Source: Aphis gossypii
Taxonomy: Eukaryota; Arthropoda; Insecta; Hemiptera; Aphididae
Length of the DNA stretch: 64,000 bases
Assembly (NCBI RefSeq): GCF_020184175.1
Contig: NC_065531.1
Coordinates: forward strand, 69,844,604-69,908,603
Reading direction: 5' to 3'
Below the pieces are notes generated by a model. That model ran no database searches. It was not told the DNA's origin and was given only the letters and a program-made list of their open reading frames with translations. Below, piece after piece: positions 35,831 through 50,400 of this stretch. Each line of letters starts with the position of its first letter. The first letter of the stretch is position 1. The position numbers and the translations under genes are program-made.

Positions 35831-38800
35831 TAATACGTACAAGATTATAATACCTATAGATAAATAGTTTAATATCTATATAGATTAAATACTATTATAA
35901 TACACCCCTATCGATTTTATATATGTATACATATAGGTACTAAAAAATATTGTTTCGAATAAAATTCGGTACCCATTTATAGTCTTATATAATATATTCT
36001 ACTATAGTGTTCACCGTGACATGCTTAGAAATATAGATGAAATATAGTTGTAGAATAAGAGATTTCAAAACAATTTTCATGTCTCAAATCTTAAATTCTA
36101 ATAACTAATAAATAAATTAATATTGCTTATGTGAATTTATATACGTATGTAATTAGGTATACCAGGTGTTATTAGTTTGAAAACTCTTAATTATAGACTT
36201 TGGTATGTATATTTTAATATCTAATATATATATTATATTATATAGCAATAACACTACAACTGTACTTCAATAATATAAAATATTTAATAATCTCGTCGAT
36301 TATATCATAATATTATAGTTTATCAGTCTCGACTAGTGTTATCACCATATCCAAAGTTTATGAACACCCTGTACAATGTTCTTTTATAAAATTACAGCCG
36401 TTTTAGCTTTTAAATATAATACCTAAACCAACTACAGCAACCACGAGTACGCACTGTGCACATTTTTATTTGTTTATTTATAAAATTGCTTGCGTGCGTG
36501 TTATATATTGTTATATATTATACATCATCACAATATTACATCATACCAGTCATAGTATATATGCGTAGTATGTGTTTATTTTTTAAAACTTCTAAACGAA
36601 TAATAAATTGCGCTATAGTATACTGTGAATTATATAAACATGTTTTTTTTAATATTTCAAGTATATAATATATTACATATTTTACTATGAGTATATCTAT
36701 TATGTGAGTTATATGAATAAGTATGTTAATTATTATTATGCGACAGAAGCAGAACGTCATATTATGTTTACTTATATTATATGTATACATACCTACTACC
36801 CCCCATATTTCTCTATACAAACGTAACTATAACTAGTATAAATTGTTAACATTCTTCCAAAACCCAAATATTATTCTAATGAATAAATACATGTATACAT
36901 ATGAGGATATAATACAATAAGCATGACACCCGCGTTGCAGTTTCTCACCATATATAGATAAACCCACATAATGGATTGTAGTCTGTAGATGTATGTATAT
37001 AACGGACATGAAATAAATATCGAGTACATACTACACCTGTTACTCCGCAATCTATCATACGGAGAAAAAAATTTAAAGAATTTCCTTTAACATCGACGCG
37101 TTAGGACTTAGGATCGGTTTATATAATACGACACATAAATTTATGTGTAAGCCGTTTCGACCTTAGATCTACAAATACAATATACCACATTTTCAACCGT
37201 TGTACACACGGATACAATGGCGATGTATTCGGTTGTCATAAACCGATTTATCGCAGCAATGGACCCGTCACCCGTTGTTCTCAAAGGTCCATTTTTATTG
37301 TTACGTCGACTACAGAGACCCATATGGGCATGCATGACGCCACTATACTATACCTATATAGTGTTCTATACGAAACATAATATATCCGTTACCCACCGAT
37401 GCATATGTGTGAGTGTAGGATCGAGTTTAAGAATATATTAGACATATATTAGTATAATGTGATATATATAATATGAGAAAATGACATTTTTTAGAAGCAC
37501 GTATATACCGACCCTGTACCCGAGGTTAAGGAGAGTGCGATCCTTTGAATTTATAGCTTAAATGGTTAGATGTATACCGAAACTTGACAACAAAACATGA
37601 TGACAAAGAATTCGTATATAAACACACACATACATACACATATATAAAGAATAACGAAGCATGCATAGTGTAAAATATATTTGACATTATTTTTTTTCAA
37701 AGATTAAGGTTTCAACGGCACGGATAGGGTTATTATTAACCTGCAATCTAGTTTAACATTATTGTGTTTCTATTAGTTATTAAATATTGCAGAAATATTA
37801 TATATATATATATAAGGGTTTACAAATATTTTTAAATTTACAATTTATTTATAATACCTATTAGTGATATACTTAAAAATTCGATAATTTTCATGTAGTT
37901 CTTCATTGATTGCTTCTACTATATTGGTGAGTGAGTAGGTGTAAAATGGGGCTTCTGGAACCTGAGCTTCTGAGCCGCTGAGCCTTGCTGAGCTACGGCG
38001 GCGGCTCAGCTACGGCGGCGTAATCTGTGTGTGTTAAGGTTTTTCAGTTTTTGTATAATATATTAGTGTAGTAATGTATACAATTCCATAATCTATAAAA
38101 AAAATTTGTTTGGTATTTGATACAATACGAGCACTTTCAGTTAATGCGATGTATTGACTATTGAAATATTGAATGAATCCAAAAATACATAATTCAACAA
38201 GTACATACTAACTAGATATTTTATAAACTAACAATAACAATTTAGTTAATGTAAACACAATTATTATTAAATCCATTTATAAAAAAAATAAATAAATACA
38301 TTTTTAAACATTATATGCACCGTTTTGTGGTGCACTTTAGTTGGCGTATGCCGTATGCATTTGAAAACCCCTTGACCATTACCTTATGATTGGGATTTAG
38401 ATACCTCTCGAAAACAAATATCTTCATCTGATCTGAGACGTGTGGTTCAATATTATTTTTATTAATGTAAAGACAACAACAACAAATATAATTGTATGTT
38501 ACTTATTTCAGTCCCGGTTATATACGATGACTACAAATTACATACATTAGTGAAAACCCAACTGGTATTCTATATATTAACTAGTAAAACCATGCAGTAT
38601 AATATATACATATATATTAACGAGCTTAATATTTAAGAATGTTTTAGAATGACTTGTTATTTAATAAACTAACGAATTACATATATTACCACTATTCACT
38701 TTGTATATGTACATACTCTTTCATTATATGTGTTTTATACTTAGTACTATTAGTAACTTGTGTCGTTTATTGGTCATTGAAGCTGCTTCTGATTATAAGA

Positions 38801-40480
38801 CAGTAGTGAGTGTAAGACTGCGAGAAAGGTACCTATGTATGATTCTGATACGGGTGATTGCGATGAATTGTCTCCAATGATTTAGGGAGTAAGAAGTGTG
38901 ACATTTTTGGATTGTATATTATTTTAATATTTTTGAGTTTATTGATTGCTGACATTAAATTCCAATGATTTTGCTAAGACAAGAAAAATTTTTTATGCAT
39001 AGAAATTTTGATGTCGTTCGTATAAATATTATTTATTGTTTGATTTGCGGAATAGTTTTCGTTGTACGATCGATGAATTTATCTGCTTTTTCGTTTATTC
39101 CCGCAATACCTATACTAATGTGGAATGGTTAGGTTAGGTTAAGTTATTCATGTGGGTATACATATTATGAATTCATTGTTTTCTTTAACATTATTATTTT
39201 GTATAATAATATATTATATTATATAGGTATACGTTTATTATATAGTTTAGAATTTAAATTTATAAATATATATTATAAATACTTAGGTATGTATACTTGT
39301 ATATTATATGAGTTTGATAGATGATAGAGATAATACGGTTGTATTTTTTTACACATCGAACAGACGTTCGATCGTCTACTTATTATGTAGGTACTATTAC
39401 AATAATGAACGTTAAAGGAATTATCCTTCGTTATTTAAGTGCATTAATTAATTAATTCCCGCACAGTCAACAACAGGTTACATAGTAATGTTCCCACGGT
39501 AGGCGAATATAATTTTGGTTTATTTGTATCTATAAGGTTTGATTCGAGTTTCTATATTGTGCTCATTGTACGATTCGACTATTGGCTCTCTATAAACTTA
39601 ACTCGTTATTTATTTACAAACATATTAATTATCATTACGAGTAGATACACTGATTATTCATAAATTATTATAGGGATGATCGATTAATAAAGCCTCGCCA
39701 ACAAATTTTTCTTCAGCAAAAAAAATTTTAATACCACTAACATTAATATAATATGGTTGTATATATCAATGTATTTTGTTCAATATATTATTTCGAAGTG
39801 GACATACGTTATACCTATATAATCTAGGTATCGTAAATAACATAACATAGCAAATACAATGACACTATAATACTATATGTAGGGCATACACAGCAGATAC
39901 ATTATATTGTAAATAAAATCAATATATACAATATATTGTAATAGCAACAATAAACATAGTTAACCATTACAATAATATATTACAATGAGCAATACACAAT
40001 ATACTAACAATATAAACGGAATTCCTGACAATCGATCGATTTTACTATTATATCATTTATATCCCAACAGGTAGAAACACTAGAAACTCGCGATCGTACC
40101 TATATATAAATGGGTACGACCTACAACATAATAATATGCACTTATGTTTCAACGCGTTTTATTATTATAGTATATACCGTATAGTCGTATATTATAAAAC
40201 AGTACATCACGGTATAATATTATATCTAACACGGTTACTATGGTAAGTCGCACATATTTAGCGTATTATATTATATTATATCATATATATATGTATATTG
40301 TGTTTATAAAAATAGTGGTGCGTAGTGTGTACAAAAAAAAAAAAAAAAACGAATTTCATAAACGTGCAACCGAATAAACAATACGACAACCATACGTCCA
40401 TACAGGAAGCGCGTAGGTATTAGATTTAAAAAAAAAAAAAAAGAAAATAATGCGTTTTCTCTTTTGTCGCGTGCTGCGTG
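35831..40480. other. AT-rich stretch without a recognised gene
   Basis: Mostly TA-rich sequence. A GC-rich, internally repetitive patch of CTGAGC/GGCGGC words lies at about 37,945-38,025, and a moderately GC-rich patch at 37,080-37,340. Poly(A) runs occur near 40,333 and 40,427. No exon is supported. Confidence 0.55.
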
Positions 40481-40890
40481 CAACACGTACCGCACACACA
40501 CACACAAAGGGAAACGTCGTAATTATTATTATTATTATTATTATATTATAATTTATATATACGTCGCACTCGCAACCGGACGGAGAGAATCATCGACACG
40601 GCCGGGCGGCGCGACGTTGTCGCCCGTCGTCCTAATTACGGCGTCGTCGTGTCCCCTCGCCGTCACCGCCGCCGTCGTAATCGCGGCCGCCGCCGCACCG
40701 GCACCGTCGAGTTGGCAACACTGCGGCAACGGCGAAATCCGCGTGTTTGTAGTAGTCGTGTGTCGGCCTTGAGAGTTGTTTTTGGAACGGACTGCGCTAC
40801 CGTCGGCGGCACACGGGCAGCGCATAGTTTTGAACGGCGGCGGCGACGAATATTACTATGGTCGTCGTCGGCTGTGAAATAAAATGTATT
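40481..40890. promoter_or_regulatory. GC-rich island, possible promoter or first exon
   Basis: A CpG-dense block (GTCGTC, GCCGCC words) preceded by a TTA/ATT trinucleotide run (about 40,521-40,546). Reading frames on both strands are low-complexity Arg/Ala/Val-rich and mutually overlapping, so no protein is called. Confidence 0.4.
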
Positions 40891-40959
40891 ATAGTAATAA
40901 TAATAATAATAATAGTTAGTAGAGGGGCCTCCCGGGGACCGTAGTCGACCGTCACACGC

Positions 40960-41024
40960 TATTATTATTATTATTATTATTACTATTATTATTATTATTA
41001 CTATTATTATTATTATTATTATTC
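40960..41024. repeat. ATT trinucleotide microsatellite with ACT interruptions
   Basis: About 20 ATT units interrupted periodically by ACT, immediately downstream of the GC-rich island. Confidence 0.85.
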
Positions 41025-41336
41025 AAGTCACATTTGATTTTTTTGATTTCGTTTTTTACCATTTGTTAACACGACTTGTCACCACTCATTTCGATAAGAA
41101 CGGGTTGTAAAAAAATAAACATTATCAATATTCCGTGCCGTTGATATAAAAATATTGTACGCATTATGGTAAATAATTGGCCTCGAACTGGGGAAAACTT
41201 GAGTGTGGTGTGAGAACTGCAGAGAAGTGGCGAGGACGTACTATTTTCGAGTCAATTAATGTACTTGAAACCAAGAAAAAGTTTGTAATTTATTTTCAAT
41301 ATATTTTCGTACTTGAAACACTGACTGACCATGGAA

Positions 41337-41400
41337 AGCAGAGGCATTGCCTGTTAACCCGACAAGCCCCCCTACCCCCATAAAAATTACACCGCCAGTG
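41337..41400 (-). mobile_element. Transposon end fragment (CACTGGCGG type)
   Basis: On the minus strand it starts CACTGGCGGTGTAATTTTTA followed by a G-rich run (GGGGGTAGGGGGGC). This resembles degraded ends of repetitive DNA elements abundant in aphid genomes as I recall; no partner end is seen. Confidence 0.35.
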
Positions 41401-44400
41401 AGCACTCACGTAATGTATTATAATATGCCTTTATGTGTGTGTGTCGCTGCCGCGTTGTTTCTTTATATAGTGTTACTACATCTGACTATAATAATATAAT
41501 ATAAAATAATATTGTAACACCGCACACGATTTTTTTTTTTGCACACAGGTTTCTTTTTTACCACCTCCCTTCCGGTTTCCACTACAGTCACGAGACAACG
41601 GCTTAAAAAACAACGACCGGCCGCTCATATTATATTTATACGTGAAGGGGCGCAAAAATAGTCTTAGTCTTTTTTATTCCACATACTCTACACTTTACAG
41701 CATAGGTATAAATAAATATTATTTTATTTTAATCGAAAGCACTGGACTTGCTTCCAAATATTACATCAAGTTTATACATGATGACATTACAACCGCGTGT
41801 GTTGTCTCCGTTTTACTATAGCATATAACATACCGAAACTTCAAGTCCCGTAGTTTAAATTATCTGTTGTTATTATATAAGTATATTAGAGCGAATTAAC
41901 TTATCGAAACTGTATAGTAAATATATAAAATATTAAAATTTTAAAATACTAATAACTCGCTTAAATTTAAAATATTTTAAAAAACCGACGAGAGAATATT
42001 ACAGATAATATTATAGGCGTATTAGGTTTGATAACATTTAAATTCACACTCGACATATTAAAGCTAACCACATGTAGAACTGAAATTGCTAAACATACAT
42101 TTGCTAAGTTGTCCATTTGTAGAAAAATAACAACATAAAATGATGTCTTATCTTAACTGCACTGTACGTCTGTGTCAAAGGTCGATTTGCTGTTGAAAGT
42201 TTGTTTGAATTATTTACACCTAAATCGCTAAACCATATTCACAACTATAATATTAGATTTTTTTTTATATATTTCACACGTTTTGTAATAATGGAACTAT
42301 ATTTATTTTGTTGTTATTATAATTTATAATGATAGTAGATTAGTACAGCTGAATTGAGATAATTACTGTAAATATATACAGGCGGTTCATCGCGCAAGGC
42401 GTATGGGTATCAAATTTATATACCAAGGTCTTGAATTTTGCCAAACACGTTTTTTTTAATAATATTATATAAACATATAAATAATCAAAAAGTCTCAAGT
42501 AACACTATATGAAACATAAGAATATAAAACTATGTTTTAGAAACATTGTGTAATCAAAAATTAAATATAGTTCCTAATCATTTCTTTAACATTATTTTTA
42601 TAGATACCTATTAAATATTATATGAGTACCTACTAATCCTACTAAAATCTGCATATGATTTACGTATTTTATGAATACCTATATAAGGCTATAAATATAG
42701 TAGTCCGATAAAAATAGATTTTTAAATAAATTCTTAACAGAAAAATCTAGAATAGATATTAAATTACATTAATACTATTTCGTACAGTTTTTATTATAGT
42801 AAAAACAAAATAATAAATATACAAAATGTTTTGAGGCATTATATATTACATAGTGTAATGTATTTTGGTAATATGGTTCACTGTCGTCTCGGAGGTGTGG
42901 CTCATGAAGTTTCTAAAAAACTGAAAAATTCAAACAAAGCGTCGATGTTGTTACAAGTGGCCGCTATTAGTACCTATAGGTATACAATAAAATGTTAAAT
43001 GGTTTAAAATACCTGATTGGGAGCTAAGAATCGGTTTCAAATGCTGCCATCAGATGAGTGCACGATTTATGTTTCGTTTATGTTCGCGTTTTTATCTATT
43101 TGTGTATTTTGTACGGTTTCAGTTTTGTATAATATTATTACCACTGTTTGATCAACAGAAACTATTCCGTGTATAGGATGTTGTACTATTATAATGATTT
43201 AAACTAAAAAATTTATCATGATGTTTGTTTTAGGTATAAGATAGGCTATATGTACCTATATCAAACCTTATAATAATAAATTCTATAAATTCTTCGAAAT
43301 TCTACATTTTTCAGAATTAAGTTATCAAAGTTGATAATGCTATTAATTTAAGGTAGACCTACTTACGACAAATTTTGAACTTTTAAAAAAAGGTATGGAA
43401 TATTTTTTTGATATATTTTTTAGCTTCTGCTGTAGTAATACAATAAATAATTGTACGATAAACTTAAAATACATTTAAACCGAAAAATAAATATTTCATC
43501 AATGCATATTAAATTCAAAATGTCTATATAAATAGCTCAATAAGTGCCAAAATATTATCATATCTATAGAAAAATCTAATTCAAACATTTATATTGTAAA
43601 TATATTATTTTCCCGAAGTAATAATAACAATATATTGTGTTGAGTAAATATTCCCGTTATCAATCTTAATGTTAAAACAAGTTCTTTGTTCCAAAACTTA
43701 CAATCGACTAACACAAAAATTAGTATAAAATCAAAATAATATCAATAGTAATATAAACTAATATCATATATAGGTACCTAGCCTAAAGTTTGTTTTTAAA
43801 GTATTATTTTTTACAGAATTTAAGGGATAATCTATTTAATTTATCAATAGGTTTTATTTATAGATTTTAGATATTATGCTTATTGCTTAGTTAATGACGT
43901 TAATGCACTATAATGCAACATGCAAAACTACGTAATTATTATATAAATAACGAGGTGGTTGATGCATCCTATATATTAGATAATAGATATAGGTACTGCT
44001 AGTAACCTGCAAAGATGATGTGAATTTTAGAAAATATTCGGTAAACGGATAACAATAGGGTGGGACGTCCTATACTCGTCCTATAGGATATAAAATTCAC
44101 AAAATTAGATAGGTATGTTGTACTGCTAGTTGCTACCGAGGGGTGTGGATTACGAAATTTCTATATTCATGCACAGAATTGAGAATATATAAGTATTATA
44201 TATTTAATATAGGTACATGATAATTTAAATTGATTATAATCGATGTTGGCGTGAGTAGTCGTTTTAGTTCGTTAGTATAATATAAAAGATGATTGACCAA
44301 GCATCACGAGCACACCCAATTTCCCTTTAATAATGAAGTTATTTTATAATCCTGATTATTGAAACTTTTAAATAGGTAAATATGTATACTTAAGGTCCAT

Positions 44401-47400
44401 AATTACATAATATACTTACTATAGATAAATTCTATCATTTTTAGGGAGTGTCACGTGGCTACGACAATGCCTAATATACGAACTTCTTTTTTTCCAAATG
44501 AGAATCACCTTTTTCATCCAATATAAACTATTCAACAAATGAATTTTTTGAAAATGTATTAATATTTAATAATAATATATAGGTCCACGGGTTTGGAAAA
44601 TATTTAGCAATTAATATTAATCTATCAATAGATTAAGTTATAAAATGTGTTTGAATATTAAATAATAGTATTAATATAGTCACTATATAAATACTATCAA
44701 TATCTATCAATATTATCTACATCTGTTTTATATTTTTTTTTTGTAAAATTGTTTTTATAGACTATATAGTACTTACAAATTCTATAAAAACCTACAGAGT
44801 TAATTAATATATTCCGAAAGTGTCATCAATGGGTGGCTTTTCGGTCAATTTTTTCATGTTTACTAGTTTTAATTAGCTCATTAGCAAAATGCGACATGAG
44901 TGCATGACATCGCTTACAATATAATACCAAATACGTGATACAGCTAGTTCACGAATCAGCTGACTATATAGTGTGTGCTGGACATGGATTTAAACGGAGC
45001 TGCGACGTCGCTGAAAGCTTGTTATTCCTTCGTTCACTCTTGGTCAGTGGTATTAAACTCTCCACTATAACGTATATGGTTTAAATGGTATAATAAAACT
45101 ATCATAAGGTACCTATATATTTTCATATACCTACTATATTATACCATCGGCAATTAATCTGCACAGTTGCGTGGTCTACATAACCATATCGTTGCGATAT
45201 TACAATAAGCCATTCACAATCACAGACTTCTACATGTTATAAATGTTATAATAGAATATATAGTAGGTAATAGGTATGTACCAGGCATATTTAAATCATT
45301 GTAGTGTGTATATTCACAATTAAAGGTTTGATAAGGATTATGATTTAAAGTTAAAATCAAATGATGGAAATACATTGTTAATCACCTAAATAGATTGTAA
45401 AAAAAATATAACATCTAACAGAAATAATTATATACCTATATTTGAATAACCTTGCAAATTTGAAACAAACGGATTTAAGATCACATCATATCGTATGTAT
45501 ATCTCTATTGACTGCTCTTAAATATTTTTGCATATGCCTCAAAATTGTTATTGCGACACTGGATTAGTGCTTTTATATAGTAAATAAAATTATAAGTTAT
45601 CTAATAATTATTAACATCAAATACAACACTTTGGAATATATCCAAATTCTTATAAGTATAGTTGTACTTTTTATTACCTACTTATACTATGAGTTATACA
45701 TGCTGTAAAAATAATAGTTAACCAAAACATTTTTTTACTATTCAACGAGTCTTGTAATAGTAATTTTATTATTTTCGTATCAGGCATTTAATAACAAGCA
45801 TCTAATTTATGATAAAAAATATATGAATTAAATGTATTAAATTTTCAAATTATAAGATACTTAAAATATAATATATTATATAATAGACATAGTCAAACTC
45901 TGTTTTGTACCTACTCTATAATACGTAACATAAGGATTTTCACTTTATATGACTTTTATTATGTACTTATTATTTAAATAATTTACAATGGTGTAGGTAA
46001 ATATTAAATACTATAACATATAGTTTATTATATTGGTATAGTAGCAGTAAATATAGAATATTAAGTATATGGACTAAAATCAAAATCAAGAGAGATTATA
46101 GGTAATATTTATTTTTATCATTTTAGTAAAGACGATAATTTCAAATTGTTCTTATAATTAAATTTGAATGGTAAAACAATGATCTACATAATGATAATGG
46201 TAATTTATGAAGTTCAAAGTCTAAACAGCTATTTTTCATACCAAAATTAACTAGAAAAATTAAAAGTCAATGCAATTATTTTTCCCGTTATATGAATTAT
46301 CATAATTCAATTATTAATATATAATATAGGTATATATAACTAATAGCGCAATATAACTACGGGCTACGGCCATCATGATGAGTATAGGTACACCGCATTA
46401 CACAAATAAAAATAATAGCAATAAAGGTATACATTATTATACATTATAGGTAGGTATATATAGTAATTAGTTAGGTTAATATTAATTAGTTTAATAATAT
46501 ATTATATACATATACGTATACGTATACTATATACCTACCAATGATAGGCATATTCGGATAATTCGGATTTCCAACTCAATTTTGACATTCAAATATTCAA
46601 CGACCAATTTTTATATATTCTAATAAACGTACCTATATAATTTCTACAAATTTTCAAAAGTATATAGGTATAATATATATTTGATTTCCTACTCCTTTTT
46701 ATTTGCGCTTTTGTTATCTTATATATACTAATCAATATAAGAACATAAATCTATAAATCTGAATTATTTAGACAATTCTTATAGATAAAAATTTGATTCA
46801 AATACGGATATTATGCCCACAGACCACTACTATACCTATATACAGCTATATAGTGCTATACATATAATATATAATATTATAATATCAAAATAACTATATA
46901 AGTACCGACATCATGCGCGGACATAATTACATAATTTCAAAATAAATGGTGTAATATACAATTTTTAAAACGTTTTCCGTGTTAAGAATAGTATACTCAT
47001 GTAATTGAATATTATGTTCCTTATAGTGTATAATGTAGGTGTTTTAATAAATTCATGCGCAGGGTGTACCATTTTCTAAGTCTGTAATTTAACCACCTAT
47101 AATACGCATATTATTTACCTATGTATGTATATAACGATATATATACAGATCGGTATGGCCTCTTGCTGTGTCTGACCCCACCCATAAACGGCAAATTTCC
47201 GTCTAAATTCCGTCCGTTCCAAGGTTTTGTGGTTATTCAATTATGTTTATGTAGGTTTTTAATAACCGAAATGGGGTGTACAGACGTATGTTCTTTAGCA
47301 GTCGCGCGTGCATATATTACATTAATTTTCTATACCTTTACTTATACACGTTATAGGTACCTAAAGCCACGTGTAGGTAGTTATGTATAGGTAATTATAT

Positions 47401-50400
47401 ATTTATGTAAAATGTAATACAGACTAACATACTATGTATACGCATTTAACATTATGGTTTGTTATTAAAACATGCGTCAGCCACATATGTAAAGGCATTA
47501 ATTAGATTATTTGAATGTAAATCTACGATAAAAGTAAGCAACAAGATAATAATAATCATATTCCTTCTACCTAAATTTTAAATAATTTTCACAAATCACA
47601 ATCGTCTACATACCGAATGTATTAAGTATAATATATTATGATATACTTATGCATCGATATACCAAAATGTTGATGCTAAAAATTATAATCAGGTATACTA
47701 TTTATTGAATATATATAATCACAGAATGCTTCCTTCTTTGTGGCGTCTATATAGTTTTCCTATTTGATTTCAATTTCACTTTTTAACCATACAAACTACA
47801 AGCCTTTAAGAGAATGTACCTATTATACTTATATTGATCTTAGGTAATATGCATTGCATCATAGTCGATTGAATTCCGTAAGAAATAATAAATAGACCAC
47901 ACCCACCATTTGCAATGCTATAACTGTTATAAATATGTACATAGACATAAATTATATAAAAATATCTATATTTTATGTACATATTATACTTAATGAATAT
48001 AGGTTATATACGTGCCAATTTATTTTACATAATATACTATGTATGCGATGATCTACATATATATAAATGGTAATAATAATAATAGTACTAATACCTTATT
48101 ACTTAAGAAATTGCTGAATTTGAAATCTATGGAGAAATAGACAAATATTTACTACATATATATAGGTACGTAGGTAATTATATAATGCAGGGTTTTACCT
48201 ACGGTCCGCGGGTCAAATCTGGCCCGCCAGCGTTTTTGAACCAGCCCGCCAAGCTAATTTATGTTTTGAAAATAATAGGTACCTATATACATATTATAGT
48301 ATATGAATTGTTATTATCATACTTTCAATATGATAGGAATGATTTTTTTGTACTATACTATAACTTATAAGGTATTTTGAGTTAAATTTAATAATATGAC
48401 AGTTTATTTTATTGCAACAACCATTAAATTATTCTATCTAGTCTAGGTATACCTATTATTGTCGTAATTAATTCGTATTCAACATGAAATTTCGTGGAAA
48501 AAACAGACACTTCGGAATTTCCATTTCAATGAAACCACATCGTTATGAAAAAAAAAGTTGATCGTTAATGTATTTTATTATACATCTGTACTCATAGTTG
48601 CCAATAAATCTATAAAACTGGTACATACTATACATACCTACCTATTACTGCGTGTGGCGAATTGAAATGGAATTGTTGGACAGACTAACGTCTACTCAAT
48701 ATAGTTAAAAGACAATATATATATATATTTATATTGTATAGAAATAAAATTGCAAATGTTATCACACAAATTTATCTGAAAATAAATAAATTTTACTCGA
48801 ATAGATCTGTAAAATATGTTATAATTTATTTTTGTCTATATATATAGATAATTCATTAGAAAAATATGTATCACAGTACAGCTGACAAACAAGATTTATA
48901 CTGCAACATATATATTAAATAAAACTAGAGGATAACAGTCAAAATAGATTGATCGTTAATCCTTTTATATTTATATGTTAGATCTATATAAAACGAATGA
49001 CAACATTGCACTATTATACAATAATTATACAGTATTTCTAATACTACACATATTATAAAATTAATAATACTATTAAACAAAAAAAAAAAAAAAAAAGAAA
49101 ATTAGTCAATAGGTACATAATAATATAAAAGTTCACCCTGACTTATTAATATAATATTTATACTCGTTATTAAATGAAAAAAACCTCATGTTCTCAAACC
49201 GATAACTTTTTCATTTAATTATTAAAAAGTATTGGTTACCACTATCAAAAAAATTAAAACACTTCATCACAGGTAAAATTCTTCTCAATGTGATATAAAA
49301 TTTTGGTAATTTTGATATGAATATCGAGGGAGTAAAGTCGTCCCGCGCCAAACACTTTTTAACTATGTTATATGCGTGTATAAGACAGAGACAACACATG
49401 CGGGTATCACGTCCTCTTAAGACGCTTAAGACTTATACAAAGTAGCAAAACTCAAGTCTTAAAGAAAGTTCTTATATAGATTTTTTAATTTAATTTTTAC
49501 TGAACTTTGTTCTACAATACTCACTGACACTTACAAATATGAATAGGGTGACTTGCATATAGTTTAGTATAGTTTGTCTGTAATTAATTCGTGTATTCCT
49601 CTGAAGAAATAATATTTTAAATAAATATACTGACTATAATTTCTTATATTATTTAATGTATACTGTCTAGTGTCCGCAACATATAATAATAATATACCTA
49701 ATTAATTTTTTTTTTTTGCTTATTATTAATTTTAGTAGTGTTGTTCTTACTTTCTTGGACTTTTGGAGGTATTTATGCTGTGGATAGATGAAAGAATTTA
49801 TAAAAATATTATATATTTTAATATTCGTAAGTATATTTATGTATTATTATTTTTATAGTATTTTTAGTACTTTAGGAACAATATATTATAGTATAGGTAT
49901 TATCATAAAGCATTCGAATACATGTTATTCTGAACTTGGTAAATATCAGTTTTTTAGTATTATATAGAATATTATAAATTATGTAGGCAAAATACACGCG
50001 TACACGACTATACAGCGTATGAGTATACCTACATAATATGTTGATACTTGGGTGAATAGATGACGTTCAAGACAAAACCGCGCGATTTGAATGTATACTA
50101 CCTACTTGTAAGTGTACCTTTTGTATATCATTTAAACGGTTTTAAAATTTTCCCGCTCGTCGCAGTGTCTGCTACATACAACGTTCGTGTAATCGTGTCT
50201 ATAAATAAACGTTGACGCGTGAGAATTTACCATATTGTACAATAAAGACCACCCCGCAGGGAACGTCCGTGGGCGATGCCACTTTGTCGTTCTAAAAAAC
50301 ATTTGTACGTCTAAAAATAATGAATACGTGTAGCTAGGGTTCATGGCACGGATTCGAAGAATTATAATCTCCCTCTCCCGATGTAAATTTAAGCGCGTGA

